A DNA stretch of 64,000 nt, taken from assembly GCF_051020985.1 (NCBI RefSeq), contig NW_027475164.1, positions 372,001 to 436,000 of the forward strand, written 5' to 3'. Positions 13,021-25,130 of this stretch are shown piece by piece. The stretch is from Nomia melanderi (Eukaryota > Arthropoda > Insecta > Hymenoptera > Halictidae). The stretch's first letter is position 1, and each line of letters begins with the position of its first letter. The translations under genes were made by a program, and so were the position numbers. The notes beneath the pieces are model-generated. The model did no database searches, had not been told where the DNA came from, and was given only the letters and a program-made list of their open reading frames with translations.

Positions 13021-14070
13021 TAGCACCCGAGATATTACCAGTTATATATTGGATTTTCCCCTGACCCTGAGTGTCCGGCCCCATGAGACGGTGGTTTTCT
13101 CGGCCCCTGGTGGTCCGAGGTCGTTCCCGCTGCCCAGATTCATGCGCCAGGGCCTCCTACAGACAAAGTACTTTGATTTATTGCGCTATCTGTAATAGCA
13201 CCCGAGATATCACCAGATATATAATGGATTTTTCCCTGACCCTGACAGTCCGGCCCCCTGAGACGGTGGTTGTCTCGGCCTCTGGTGGTCCGAGGTCGTT
13301 CCCGCTGCCCAGATTCATGCGCCAGGGCCTCCTACAGACAATGCACTTTGATTTATTGCGCTATCTCTAATAGCACCCGAGATAACACAAGATATATGCT
13401 GGATTATTACATGACCTTGGGTGACGGATACCGAATATCTGTAATTTTTTTGGCCCCTGGTGTTCCGACGTCGTTGCTGCTGCACAGATTCATGCGCCAG
13501 GGCTTCCTGCAGGCAATGCACTTTGATTTATCGCGCTATCTGTAATAGAACCCGAGATATCACCAGATATATATTGGATTTTTCCCTGATCCTGAGTGTC
13601 CGGCCCCATGAGACTGTGGTTTTCTCGGCCCCTGGTGGTCCGAGGTCGTTCCCGCTGCACAGATTCATGCGCCAGGGCCTCCTACAGACAATGCACTTTG
13701 ATTTATTGCGCTATCTGTAATAGCACCAGAGATATCACCAGATATATATTGGATTTTACCCTGACCCTGAGTGTCCGGCCCCATGAGACGGTGGTTGTCT
13801 CGGCCCCTGGAGGTCCGAGGACGTTCCCGCTGCACTGATTCATGCGCCAGGGCCTCCTGCAGATAATTCACTTTGGTTTACTGCGCTATCTCTAATAGCA
13901 CCCGAGATATCACCAGATATATATTGGATTTTCCCCTGACCCTGTGTGTCCGGCCCCATGGGACTGTGGTTTTCTCGGACCCTGGTGGTCCGAGGTCGAT
14001 CCCGCTGCACAGATTCATGCGCCAGGGCCTCCTGCAGACAATGCACTTTGATTTATTGTGCTATCTTTAA

Positions 14071-14419
14071 TAGCACCCGAGATATCACCAGATATATATT
14101 GGATTTTACCTTGACCCTGACAGTCCGGCCCCAGGTGTCGATGGTTTTCTCGGTCCCTCGTGGTCCGAGGTCGATCCGGCTGAACAGATTCATGCGCCAA
14201 GGCTTCCTGCAGGCAATTCACTTTGGTTTATTGCGCGATCTGTATTAGCAGCCGAGATATCAAAAGATATATGCTGGATTTTTACATGACCTTGGGTGAC
14301 GGAGTCCGAATATCTGTATTTTCTCGGCCCCTGGTGGTCCGAGGTAGTTCCTGCTGCATAGATTCATTCGCCAGTGCCTCCTACAGACAATGCACTTTGA
14401 TTTATTGCGCTATCTCTAA
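14071..14419 (+). repeat. Linked class C + class B monomer pair, second copy
   Basis: This matches the pair at 10947-11295 almost base for base, including AAAAGATAT and the missing A in CTGTATTTTC. The offset is 3,124 bp. That equals 18 monomers (3,150) minus 26 bp, which is fully explained by the 25-bp deletion near 12,930 and the 1-bp deletion near 11,192. Confidence 0.9.
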
Positions 14420-14944
14420 TAGGACCCGAGATATCACCAGATATATATTGGATTTTTCCATGACACTGAGTGTCCGGCCCCATGAGACGGTAGTTTTCTC
14501 GGCCCCTGGTGGTCCGATGTTGATCCCGCTGCACAGATTCATGCGCCAGGGCCTCCTACAGACAATGCACTTTGATTTATTTCGCTAACCCTAATCGCAC
14601 CCGAGATATCACCAGATATATATTGGATTTTTCCATGACACTGAGTGTCCGGCCCCATGAGACGGTAGTTTTCTCGGCCCCTGGTGGTCCTAGGTAGTTC
14701 CTGCTGCACAGATTCATTCGCCAGTGCCTCCTACAGACCATGCACTTTGATTTATTGTGCTATCCGTAATAGCACCCGAGATATCACCATATATATATTG
14801 GATTTTTCCCTGACACTGAGTGTCCGGCCCCATGAGACGGTAGTTTTCTCGGCCCCTGGTGGTCCGAGGTAGTTCCTGCTGCACAGATTCATGCGCCAGG
14901 CCCTCCTGCAGATAATTCACTTTGGTTTACTGCGCTATCTGTAA

Positions 14945-16344
14945 TAGTACCCGAGATATCACCAGATATATATTGGATTTTCCCCTGACCCTGAGTGTCC
15001 GGACCCATGAGACTATGGTTTTCTCGGCCCCTGGTGGTCCGATGTCGTTCTTGCAGCACAGATTCATGCGCCAGGGCCTCCTACAGACAATGCACTTTGA
15101 TTTATTGCACTATCTGTAATAGCACCAGAGATATCACCAGATATATATTGGATTTTACCCTGACCCTGAGTGTCCGGCCCCATGAGACGGTGGTTGTCTC
15201 GGCCCCTGGTGGTCCGAGGTCGTTCCCGCTGCACATATTCATGCGCCAGGGCCTCCTGCAGATAATTCACTTTGGTTTATTGCGCTATCTCTAATAGCAC
15301 GCAAGATATCGCCAGATATATATTGGATTTTTCCCTGACCCTGAGTGTCCGGCCCCATGAGACGGTGGTTGTCTCGGCTCCTGGTGGTCCGAGGTCGTTC
15401 CCGCTGCACAGATTCATGCGCCAGGGCCTCCTACAGACAATGCACTTTGGTTTATTGCGCTATCTCTAATAGCACCCGAGATATCACCAGATATATATTG
15501 GATTTTTCCCTGACCCTGAGTGTCCGGCCCCATGAGACGGTGGTTGTCTCGGCTCCTGGTGGTCCGAGGTCGTACCCGCTGCACAGATTCATGCGACAGG
15601 GCCACCTACAGACAATGCACTTTGGTTTATTGCGCTATCTGTAATAGCACCCGAGATATCACCTGATATATATTGGATTTTCCCCTGACCCTGAGTGTCC
15701 GGACCCATGAGACTATGGTTTTCTCGGCCCGTGGTGGTCCGATGTCGTTCTTGCAGCACAGATTCATGCGCCAGGGCCTCCTACAGACAATGCACTTTGA
15801 TTTATTGCGCTATCTGTAATAGCACCAGAGATATCACCAGATATATATTGGATTTTACCCTGACCCTGAGTGTCCGGCCCCATGAGACGGTGGTTGTCTC
15901 GGCCCCTGGTGGTCCGAGGTCGTTCCCGCTGCACATATTCATGCGCCAGGGCCTCCTGCAGATAATTCACTTTGGATTATTGCGCTATCTCTAATAGCAC
16001 CCAAGATATCGCCAGATATATATTGGATTTTTCCCTGACCCTGAGTGTCCGGCCCCATGAGACGGTGGTTGTCTCGGCTCCTGGTGGTCCGAGGTAGTTC
16101 CCGCTGCACAGATTCATGCGCCAGGGCCTCCTACAGACAATGCACTTTGGTTTATTGCGCTATCTCTAATAGCACCCGAGATATCACCAGATATATATTG
16201 GATTTTTCCCTGACCCTGAGTGTCCGGCCCCATGAGACGGTGGTTGTCTCGGCCCCTGGTGGTCCGAGGTCGTTCCCGCTGCACAGATGCACGCAACAGG
16301 GCCTCCTGCAGATAATTCACTTTGATTTATCGCGCTATCTCTAA
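14945..16344. repeat. 700-bp tetramer, two tandem copies
   Basis: Four monomers at 14945-15644 repeat at 15645-16344. The order is: a CGGACCCATGAGACTATGG monomer with TTCTTGCAGCAC; a GCACCAGAGATATC monomer with CACATATTCATG; a CAAGATATCGCCAG monomer with GTCTCGGCTCC; and a GGCTCC/GGCCCC monomer. The right end of the last monomer diverges. The same tetramer pair recurs 3,150 bp downstream. Confidence 0.88.
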
Positions 16345-16694
16345 TAGCACCCGAGATAACACAAGATATATGCTGGATTATTACATGACCTTGGGTGACG
16401 GATACCGAATATCTGTAATTTTTTTGGCCCCTGGTATTCCGACGTCGTTGCTGCTGCACAGATTCATGCGCCAGGGCTTCCTGCAGGCAATGCACTTTGA
16501 TTTATCGCGCTATCTGTAATAGAACCCGAGATATCACCAGATATATATTGGATTTTTCCCTGACCCTGATTGTCTGGCCCCATGTGTCGGTGGTTTTCTC
16601 GGCCCCTGGTGGTCCGAGGACGATCCCGCTGCACAGATTCATGCGCTAGGGCCTCCTGCAGACAATGCACTTTGATATATCGCGCTATCGCTAA

Positions 16695-16869
16695 TAGCAC
16701 CCGAGATATCATCAGATACATCCTGCATTATTACATGACCTTGGGTGTCCGGCACCATGTGTCGGTGGTTTTCTCGGCCTCTGGTGGTCCGAGGTCGTTC
16801 CCGCTGCACAGATTCATGCGCCAGGGCCCCCTGCAGATAATTCACTTTGGTTTAGTGCGCTATCTGTAA
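16695..16869 (+). repeat. Chimeric monomer, class B left half and class A right half
   Basis: The left half reads GATACATCCTGCATTATTACATG and ACCTTGGGTG as in class B. The sequence then switches to TCCGGCACCATGTGTCGGTGG, the class A/C form. The switch point lies within TTGGGTG/TCCGG near monomer position 53. The length stays 175 bp, so the exchange was in register. Copies lie at 24045 and 29826. Confidence 0.88.
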
Positions 16870-17219
16870 TAGCACCCGAGATATCACCAGATATATATTG
16901 GATTTTCCCCTGACCCTGAGTGTCCGGCCCCATGATACTATGGTTTTCTCGGCCCCTGGTGGTCCGACGTCGTTCCCGCTGCACAGATTCATGCGCCAGG
17001 GCCTCCTACACACAATGCACTTTGATTTATTGCGCTATCTGTAATAGCACCAGAGATATCACCCGATATATATTGGATTTTACCCTGACCCTGAGTGTCC
17101 GGCCCCATGAGACGGTGGTTGTCTCGGCCCCTGGAGGTCCGAGGACGTTCCCGCTGCACAGATTCATGCGCCAGGGCCTCCTGCAGATAATTCACCTTGG
17201 TTTACTGCGCTATCTCTAA

Positions 17220-20200
17220 TAGTACCCGAGATATCACCAGATATATATTGGATTTTTCCCTGACCCTGAGTGTCCGACCCCATGAGACTGTGGTATTCTC
17301 TGCCGATGGTGGTCCGAGGTCGTTCCCGCTTAACAGATTCATGCGCCAGGGCCTCCTACAGACAATGCACTTTGATTTATTGCGCTATCTCTAATAGCCC
17401 CCGAGATATCACCAGATATATATTGGATTTTCCCCTGACCCTGTGTGTCCGGCCCCATGAGACTGTGGTTTTCTCGGCCCCTGGCGGTCCGAGATCGTTC
17501 CCGCTGCACAGATTCAGGCGCCAGGGCCTCCTACAGAAAATGCACTTTGATTTATTGCGCTATATGTAATAGCACCCGAGATATCACCAGATATATATTG
17601 GATTTTTCACTGACCCTAAGTGTCCGGCCCCACGGGACGGTGGTTTTCTCGGCCCCTGGTGGTCCGAGGTCGTTCCCGCTGCACAGATGCACGCAACAGG
17701 GCCTCCTGCAGATAATTCACTTTGATTTATCGCGCTATCTCTAATAGCACCCGAGATATCACAATATATATGCTGTATTATTACATGACCTTTGGTGACG
17801 GATACCGAATATCTGTAATTTTTTTGGCCCCTGGTGTTCCGACGTCGTTGCTGCTTCACAGATTCATGCGCCAGGGCTTCCTGCTGGCAATGCACTTTGA
17901 TTTATCGCGCTATCTGTAATAGAACCCGAGATATCACCAGATATATATTGGATTTTTCCCTGACCCTGAGTGTCCCGCCCCATGAGACGGTGGTTGTCTC
18001 GGCCCCTGGAGGTCCGAGGACGTTCCCGCTGCACAGATTCATGCGCCAGGCCCTCCTGCAGATAATTCACTTTGGTTTACTGCGCTATCTGTAATAGTAC
18101 CCGAGATATCACCAGATATATATTGGATTTTCCCCTGACCCTGAGTGTCCGGACCCATGAGACTATGGTTTTCTCGGCCCCTGGTGGTCCGATGTCGTTC
18201 TTGCAGCACAGATTCATGCGCCAGGGCCTCCTACAGACAATGCACTTTGATTTATTGCGCTATCTGTAATAGCACCAGAGATATCACCAGATATATATTG
18301 GATTTTACCCTGACCCTGAGTGTCCGGCCCCATGAGACGGTGGTTGTCTCGGCCCCTGGTGGTCCGAGGTCGTTCCCGCTGCACATATTCATGCGCCAGG
18401 GCCTCCTGCAGATAATTCACTTTGGTTTATTGCGCTATCTCTAATAGCACGCAAGATATCGCCAGATATATATTGGATTTCTCCCTGACCCTGAGTGTCC
18501 GGCCCCATGAGACGGTGGTTGTCTCGGCTCCTGGTGGTCCGAGGTCGTTCCCGCTGCACAGATTCATGCGCCAGGGCCTCCTACAGACAATGCACTTTGG
18601 TTTATTGCGCTATCTCTAATAGCACCCGAGATATCACCAGATATATATTGGATTTTTCCCTGACCCTGAGTGTCCGGCCCCATGTGACGGTGGTTGTCTC
18701 GGCTCCTGGTGGTCCGAGGTCGTTCCCGCTGCACAGATTCATGCGACAGGGCCACCTACAGACAATGCACTTTGGTTTATTGCGCTATCTGTAATAGCAC
18801 CCGAGATATCACCTGATATATATTGGATTTTCCCCTGACCCTGAGTGTCCGGACCCATGAGACTATGGTTTTCTCGGCCCCTGGTGGTCCGATGTCGTTC
18901 TTGCAGCACAGATTCATGCGCCAGGGCCTCCTACAGACAATGCACTTTGATTTATTGCGCTATCTGTAATAGCACCAGAGATATCACCAGATATATATTG
19001 GATTTTACCCTGACCCTGAGTGTCCGGCCCCATGAGACGGTGGTTGTCTCGGCCCCTGGTGGTCCGAGGTCGTTCCCGCTGCACATATTCATGCGCCAGG
19101 GCCTCATGCAGATAATTCACTTTGGATTATTGCGCTATCTCTAATAGCACCCAAGATATCGCCAGATATATATTGGATTTTTCCCTGACCCTGAGTGTCC
19201 GGCCCCATGAGACGGTGGTTGTCTCGGCTCCTGGTGGTCCGAGGTCGTTCCCGCTGCACAGATTCATGCGCCAGGGCCTCCTACAGACAATGCACTTTGG
19301 TTTATTGCGCTATCTCTAATAGCACCCGAGATATCACCAGATATATATTGGATTTTTCCCTGACCCTGAGTGTCCGGCCCCATGAGACGGTGGTTGTCTC
19401 GGCTCCTGGTGGTCCGAGGTCGTTCCCGCTGCACAGATTCATGCGACAGGGCCACCTACAGACAATGCACTTTGGTTTAGTGCGCTATCTGTAATAGCAC
19501 CCGAGATATCACCAGATATATAATGGATTTTTCCCTGACCCTGACAGTCCGGCCCCATGAGACGGTAGTGGTCTCGGCCCCTGGTGGTCCGAGGTCGTTC
19601 CCGCTGCCCAGATTCATGCTCCAGGGCCTCCTACAGACAATGCACTTTGATTTATTGCGCTATCGGTAATAGCACCCGAGATATCACCAGATATATATTG
19701 GATTTTTCCCTGACCCTGAGTGTCCGACCCCATGAGACTGTGGTTTTCTCTGCCGATGGTGGTCCGAGGTCGTTCCCGCTTAACAGATTCATGCGCCAGG
19801 GCCTCCTACAGACAATGCACTTTGATTTATTGCGCTATCTCTAATAGCCCCCGAGATATCACCAGATATATATTGGATTTTCCCCTGACCCTGTGTGTCC
19901 GGCCCCATGAGACTGTGGTTTTCTCGGCCCCTGGCGGTCCGAGATCGTTCCCGCTGCACAGATTCAGGCGCCAGGGCCTCCTACAGAAAATGCACTTTGA
20001 TTTATTGCGCTATATGTAATAGCACCCGAGATATCACCAGATATATATTGGATTTTTCACTGACCCTAAGTGTCCGGCCCCACGGGACGGTGGTTTTCTC
20101 GGCCCCTGGTGGTCCGAGGTCGTTCCCGCTGCACAGATGCACGCAACAGGGCCTCCTGCAGATAATTCACTTTGATTTATCGCGCTATCTCTAATAGCAC

Positions 20201-20704
20201 CCGAGATATCACAAGATATATGCTGTATTATTACATGACCTTTGGTGACGGATACCGAATATCTGTAATTTTTTTGGCCCCTGGTGTTCCGACGTCGTTG
20301 CTGCTTCACAGATTCATGCGCCAGGGCTTCCTGCTGGCAATGCACTTTGATTTATCGCGCTATCTGTAATAGAACCCGAGATATCACCAGATATATATTG
20401 GATTTTTCCCTGACCCTGAGTGTCCCGCCCCATGAGACGGTGGTTGTCTCGGCCCCTGGAGGTCCCAGGACGTTCCCGCTGCACAGATTCATGCGCCAGG
20501 CCCTCCTGCAGATAATTCACTTTGGTTTACTGCGCTATCTGTAATAGTACCCGAGATATCACCAGATATATATTGGATTTTCCCCTGACCCTGAGTGTCC
20601 GGACCCATGAGACTATGGTTTTCTCGGCCCCTGGTGGTCCGATGTCGTTCTTGCAGCACAGATTCATGCGCCAGGGCCTCCTACAGACAATGCACTTTGA
20701 TTTA
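17220..20704. repeat. 2,450-bp (14-monomer) offset duplication
   Basis: About 17220-18254 matches about 19670-20704. Shared rare variants are CTGCCGATGGTGG with CCGCTTAACAG, TAGCCCCCGAG, GGCCCCACGGGACGG, TGCTGTATTATTAC in the B2 monomer (17745 and 20195), and GTGTCCCGCCCC. Beyond this the two flanks differ. Confidence 0.86.
18095..19494. repeat. 700-bp tetramer, two tandem copies (duplicate of 14,945-16,344)
   Basis: The tetramer pair from 14945 recurs here at an offset of 3,150 bp (18 monomers). It keeps copy-specific markers: AGTACCCGAG opens the first tetramer and CACCTGATAT opens the second, in both locations. Pairing is preserved, so the two tetramers moved together. Confidence 0.88.
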
Positions 20705-22644
20705 TCGCGCTATCTGTAATAGAACCCGAGATATCACCAGATACATATTGGATTTTTCCCTGACCCTGAGTGTCCCGCCCCATGAGACGGTGGTTGTCTC
20801 GGCCCCTGGAGGTCCGAGGACGTTCCCGCTGCACAGATTCATGCGCCAGGCCCTCCTGCAGATAATTCACTTTGGTTTACTGCGCTATCTGTAATAGTAC
20901 CCGAGATATCACCAGATGTATATTGGATTTTTCCCTGACCCTGAGTGTCCGACCCCATGAGACTGTGGTTTTCTCTGCCGATGGTGGTCCGAGGTCGTTC
21001 CCGCTTAACAGATTCATGCGCCAGGGCCTCCTACAGAGAATGCACTTTGATTTATTGCGCTATCTCTAATAGCACCCGAGATATCACCAGATATATATTG
21101 GATTTTCCCCTGACCCTGTGTGTCCGGCCCCATGAGACTGTGGTTTTCTCGGCCCCTGGTGGTCCGAGGTCGTTCCCGCTGCACAGATTCAGGCGCCACG
21201 GCCTCCTACAGACAATGCACTTTGATTTATTGCGCTATCTGTAATAGCATCCGAGATATCACCAGATATATATGGGATTTTTCACTGTCCCTAAGTGTCC
21301 GGCCCCACGGGACGGTGGTTTTCTCAGACCCTGGTGGTCCGAGGTCGTTCCCGCTGCACAGATTCAGGCGCCAGGGCCTCCTACAGACAATGCACTTTGA
21401 TTTATTGCGCTATATGTAATAGCACCCGAGATATCACCAGATATATATTGGATTTTTCCCTGACCCAGAGTGTCTGGCCCCATGAGACTGTGGTTTTCTC
21501 GGCCCCTCGTGGTCCGAGGTCGTTCCCGTTGCACAGATTCATGCGCCAGGGCCACCTGCAGATAATTCACTTTGGTTTATTGCGCTGTCTCTAATAGCAC
21601 CCGAGATATCACCAGATATATATTGGATTTTACCCTGACCCTGAGTGTCCGGCCCCATGAGACGGTGCTTGTCTCGGCCCATGGTGGTCCGATGTCGTTC
21701 CCGCTGCACAGATTCATGCGCCAGGGCCTCCTACAGACAATGCACTTTGATTTATTGCGCTATCTCTAATAGCCCCCGAGATATCACCAGATGTATATTG
21801 GATTTTCCCCTGACACTGTGTGTCCGGCCCCATGAGACTGTGGTTTTCTCGGCCCCTGGCGGTCCGAGATCGTTCCCGCTGCACAGATTCAGGCGCCAGG
21901 GCCTCCTACAGACAATGCACTTTGATTTATTGCGCTATCTGTAATAGAACCCGAGATATCACCAGATATATATTGGATTTTTCCCTGACCCTGAGTGTCC
22001 CGCCCCATGAGACGGTGGTTGTCTCGGCCCCTGGAGGTCCGAGGACGTTCCCGCTGCACAGATTCATGCGCCAGGCCCTCCTGCAGATAATTCACTTTGG
22101 TTTACTGCGCTATCTGTAATAGTACCCGAGATATCACCAGATATATATTGGATTTTTCCCTGACCCTGAGAGTCCGACCCCATGAGACTGTGGTTTTCTC
22201 TGCCGATGGTGGTCCGAGGTCGTTCCCGCTTGACAGATTCATGCGCCAGGGCCTCCTACAGAGAATGCACTTTGATTTATTGCGCTATCTCTAATAGCAC
22301 CCGAGATATCACCAGATATATATTGGATTTTCCCCTGACCCTGTGTGTCCGGCCCCATGAGACTGTGGTTTTCTCGGCCCCTGGTGGTCCGAGGTCGTTC
22401 CCGTTGCACAGATTCATGCGCCAGGGCCACCTGCAGATAATTCACTTTGGTTTATTGCGCTGTCTCTAATAGCACCCGAGATATCACCAGATATATATTG
22501 GATTTTACCCTGACCCTGAGTGTCCGGCCCCATGAGACGGTGCTTGTCTCGGCCCATGGTGGTCCGATGTCGTTCCCGCTGCACAGATTCATGCGCCAGG
22601 GCCTCCTACAGACAATGCACTTTGGTTTATTGCGCTATCTCTAA

Positions 22645-22819
22645 TAGCACCCGAGATATCACCAGATATATATTGGATTTTTCCCTGACCCTGAGTGTCC
22701 GGCCCCATGAGACTGTGGTTTTCTCGGCCCCTGGTGGTCCGAGGTCGTTCCCGCTGCACAGATTCATGCGCCAGGGCCTCCTACAGACAATGCACTTTGG
22801 TTTATTGCGCTATCTGTAA
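22645..22819 (+). repeat. Reference class A monomer (175 bp)
   Basis: This monomer lies close to the majority sequence. Landmarks by monomer position are: GATATC at 11-16; the TATATATT tract at 23-30; CCTGACCCTGAGTG around 40-53; CCGGCCCC at 55-62; ATGAGAC at 63-69; GGTTTTCTCGGCCCCTGG ending at 90; GGTCCGAGGTCG at 92-103; CACAGATTCATGCGCCAGG around 113-131; then ACAATGCAC and TTATTGCGCTATC before the terminal TAA. Most of the array is class A, with single-base differences between neighbours. Confidence 0.95.
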
Positions 22820-22844
22820 TAGCACCCGAGATATCACCAGATAT
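22809..22844. other. Paired dyad symmetries at the monomer junction (example)
   Basis: GCTAT (22809-22813) and ATAGC (22819-22823) form a perfect inverted repeat with a 5-nt spacer. ATATC (22831-22835) and GATAT (22840-22844) form a second with a 4-nt spacer. Their centres are 21.5 bp apart, about two helical turns. Both lie in the stretch shared by classes A, B and C, so they recur in most monomers. A binding site or small cruciform role is conjecture. Confidence 0.7.
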
Positions 22845-23344
22845 ATATTGGATTTTTCACTGACCCTGAGTGTCCGGCCCCATGAGACGGTGGTTTTCTC
22901 GGCCCCTGGTGGTCAGAGGTCGTTCCCGCTGCACAGATTCATGCGCCAGGGCCACCTGCAGATAATTCACTTTGGTTTATTGCGCTGTCTCTAATAGTAC
23001 CCGAGATATCACCAGATATATATTGGATTTTTCCCTGACCCTGAGCGTCCCACCCCATGAGACTGCGGTTTTCTCTGCCGATGGTGGTCCGAGGTCGTTC
23101 CCGCTGGCCAGATTCATGCGCCAGGGCCTCCTACAGACAATGCACTTTGATTTATTGCGCTATCTCTAATAGCACCCGAGATATCACCAGATATATATTG
23201 GATTTTTCCCTGACCCTGAGTGTCCGGCCCCATGAGACGGTGGTTTTCTCGGCCCCTGGTGGTCCGACGTCGTTCCCGCTGTACAGATTCATGCGCCAGG
23301 GCCTCCTACAGACAATGCACTTTGATTTATTGCGCTATATGTAA

Positions 23345-23519
23345 TAGCACCCGAGAAAGCACCATATATATTCTGGATTTTTACATGACTTTGGGTGACG
23401 GATACCGAAAATCTGTAATTTTCTCGGCCCCTGGTGGTCCGATGTCGTTATTGCAGCACAGATTCATGCGCAAGGGCCTCCTACGGACAATGCACTTTGA
23501 TTTATTGCGCTATCTCTAA
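23345..23519 (+). repeat. Class B2-like variant monomer (AAGCACC / TTATTGCAGCAC form)
   Basis: A class B centre with TATTCTGG, TGACTTTGGGTGACGG and CCGAAAATCTG, joined to a right end GATGTCGTTATTGCAGCAC and GCGCAAGG. The head has GAGAAAGCACC in place of GAGATATCACC, so this monomer lacks the EcoRV site. A near-identical copy starts at 29126. It lies two monomers upstream of a B2 monomer in both places. Confidence 0.88.
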
Positions 23520-23694
23520 TAGCACCCGAGTTATCACCGGATATATATTTGATTTTTCCCTGACCCTGAGTGTCCGGCCCCATGAGACGGTGGTTTTCTC
23601 GGCCCCTGGTTGTCCGAGGTCGTTTCCGCTGCACAGATGCATGCGCCAGGGCCTCCAGCAGATAATTCACTTTGGTTTATTGCGCTATCTCTAA

Positions 23695-23869
23695 TAGCAC
23701 CCGAGATATCACAAGATATATGCTGGATTATTACATGACCTTGGGTGACGGATACCGAATATCTGTAATTTTTTTGGCCCCTGGTGTTCCGACGTCGTTG
23801 CTGCTGCACAGATTCATGCGCCAGGGCTTCCTGCATGCAATGCACTTTGATTTATCGCGCTATCTGTAA
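23695..23869 (+). repeat. Class B2 monomer (reference for the subtype)
   Basis: A class B centre with GATTATTACATGACC, GGATACCGAATATCTG, a run of seven T before GGCCCC, then GGTGTTCCGACGTCG and TTGCTGCTGCAC. It is usually followed by CGCGCTATC and a monomer that starts TAGAACCCG. Others start at 13371, 16345, 17745, 20195, 27551, 29476, 50124 and 60099. B2 is found mainly in the 13-30 kb part of the array and reappears once in each copy of the right-hand duplication. Confidence 0.92.
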
Positions 23870-24044
23870 TAGAACCCGAGATGTCACCAGATATATATTG
23901 GATCTATCCCTGACCCTGAGTGTCTGGCCCCATGTGTCGGCGGTTTTCTCGGCCCCTGGTGGTCCGAGGACGATCCCGCTGCACAGATTCATGCGCTAGG
24001 CCCTCCTGCAGACAATGCACTTTGATATATCGCGCTATCTCTAA

Positions 24045-24219
24045 TAGCACCCGAGATATCATCAGATACATCCTGGATTATTACATGACCTTGGGTGTCC
24101 GGCACAATGTGTCGGTGGTTTTCTCGGCCCCTGGTGGTCCGAGGTCGTTCCCGCTGCACAGATTCATGCGCCAGGGCCCCCTGCAGATAATTCACTTTGG
24201 TTCATTGCGTTATCTGTAA
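24045..24219 (+). repeat. Chimeric B/A monomer, second copy
   Basis: It has the same B-to-A switch after TTGGGTG as the monomer at 16695, here with CCTGGATTATTAC and GGCACAATGTGTCGG. It sits exactly two monomers (350 bp) after the B2 monomer at 23695. Confidence 0.87.
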
Positions 24220-24414
24220 TAGCACCCGAGATATCGCCAGATATTTAATGGATTTTTCCCTGATCCTGAGTGTCCGGCCCCATGAGACGGTGGTTTTGTC
24301 GGCCCCTGGTGGTCCGACGTCGTTCCCGCTGTACAGATTCATGCGCCAGGGCCTCCTACAGACAATGCACTTTGATTTATTGCGGTATATGTAATAGCAC
24401 CCGAGATATCACCG

Positions 24415-24424
24415 TATATATATA
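24415..24424 (+). repeat. Expanded TA tract, (TA)5
   Basis: The monomer reads CACCG then five TA units then CTGG, where the consensus has CACCAGATATATATTGG. The monomer is 178 bp long, from this tract change and an extra T in GTCTTCGG. Confidence 0.9.
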
Positions 24425-25117
24425 CTGGATTTTCCCCGGTCCCAGAGTGTCCGGCCCCATGAGACGGTGGTTGTCTTCGGCCCCTGGTGGTCCGATGTCG
24501 TTATTGCAGCACAGATTCATGCGCAAGGGCCTCCTACGGACAATGCACTTTGATTTATTGCGCTATCTCTAATAGCACCCGAGTTATCACCGGATATATA
24601 TTTGATTTTTCCCTGACCCTGAGTGTCCGGCCCCATGAGACGGTGGTTTTCTCGGCCCCTGGTTGTCCGAGGTCGTTTCCGCTGCACAGATGCATGCGCC
24701 AGGGCCTCCTGCAGATAATTCACTTTGGTTTATCGCGCTATCTCTAATAGCACCCGAGATATCACCAGATATATATTGGATTTTCCCCTGACCCTGAGTG
24801 TCCGGCCCCATGAGACGGTGGTTTTCTCGGCCCCTGGTGGTCCGAGGTCGTTCCCGCTGCCCAGATTCATGCAACGGGGCCTCCTGCAGACAAAGCACTT
24901 TGATATAGTGCGCTATCTGTAATAGCACCCGAGATATCGCCAGATATATAATGGATTTTTCCCTGATCCTGACAGTCCGGTCCCATGAGACGGTGGTTTT
25001 CTCGGCCCCTGGTGATCCGAGGGCGTTCCCGCTGCCCAGATTCATGCGCCAGGGCCTCCTACAGACAATGCACTTTGATTTATTGCGCTATCTGTAATAG
25101 CACCCGAGATATCACCG

Positions 25118-25130
25118 TATATATATATAT
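25118..25130 (+). repeat. Expanded TA tract, 13 nt
   Basis: CACCG is followed by an unbroken TA run ending in TTGG. This monomer is 180 bp, the longest in the window. It also carries CCCTGTACCAGAGTGTCC and GTCTTCGG. Confidence 0.9.

Larger units (their letters stand above)
9081..14944. repeat. Heterogeneous transition domain
   Basis: Here B1 monomers give way to B2, and class A monomers acquire the CACAGATTCATGCG consensus. Singular variants cluster here, including TAACAGCACCC (9545), GCACTATC (10584), GATAACACCAG (10607), TTTCGCTAACCC (14581) and TAATCGCACCC. It also holds the only 150-bp monomer and both copies of the C+B pair. It contains no sequence other than satellite. Confidence 0.8.

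Noticed and set aside
13450..13475. CGACGTCG palindrome in B2 monomers as a regulatory CRE-like site
   Set aside because: It occurs only in B2 and a few A variants, arises from single-base changes in CCGAGGTCG, and has no gene nearby to regulate.
24415..24424. TATA-box promoter in the TATATATA stretch
   Set aside because: A TA run occurs in nearly every monomer at the same place and has no associated gene or start signal. It is part of the repeat unit.
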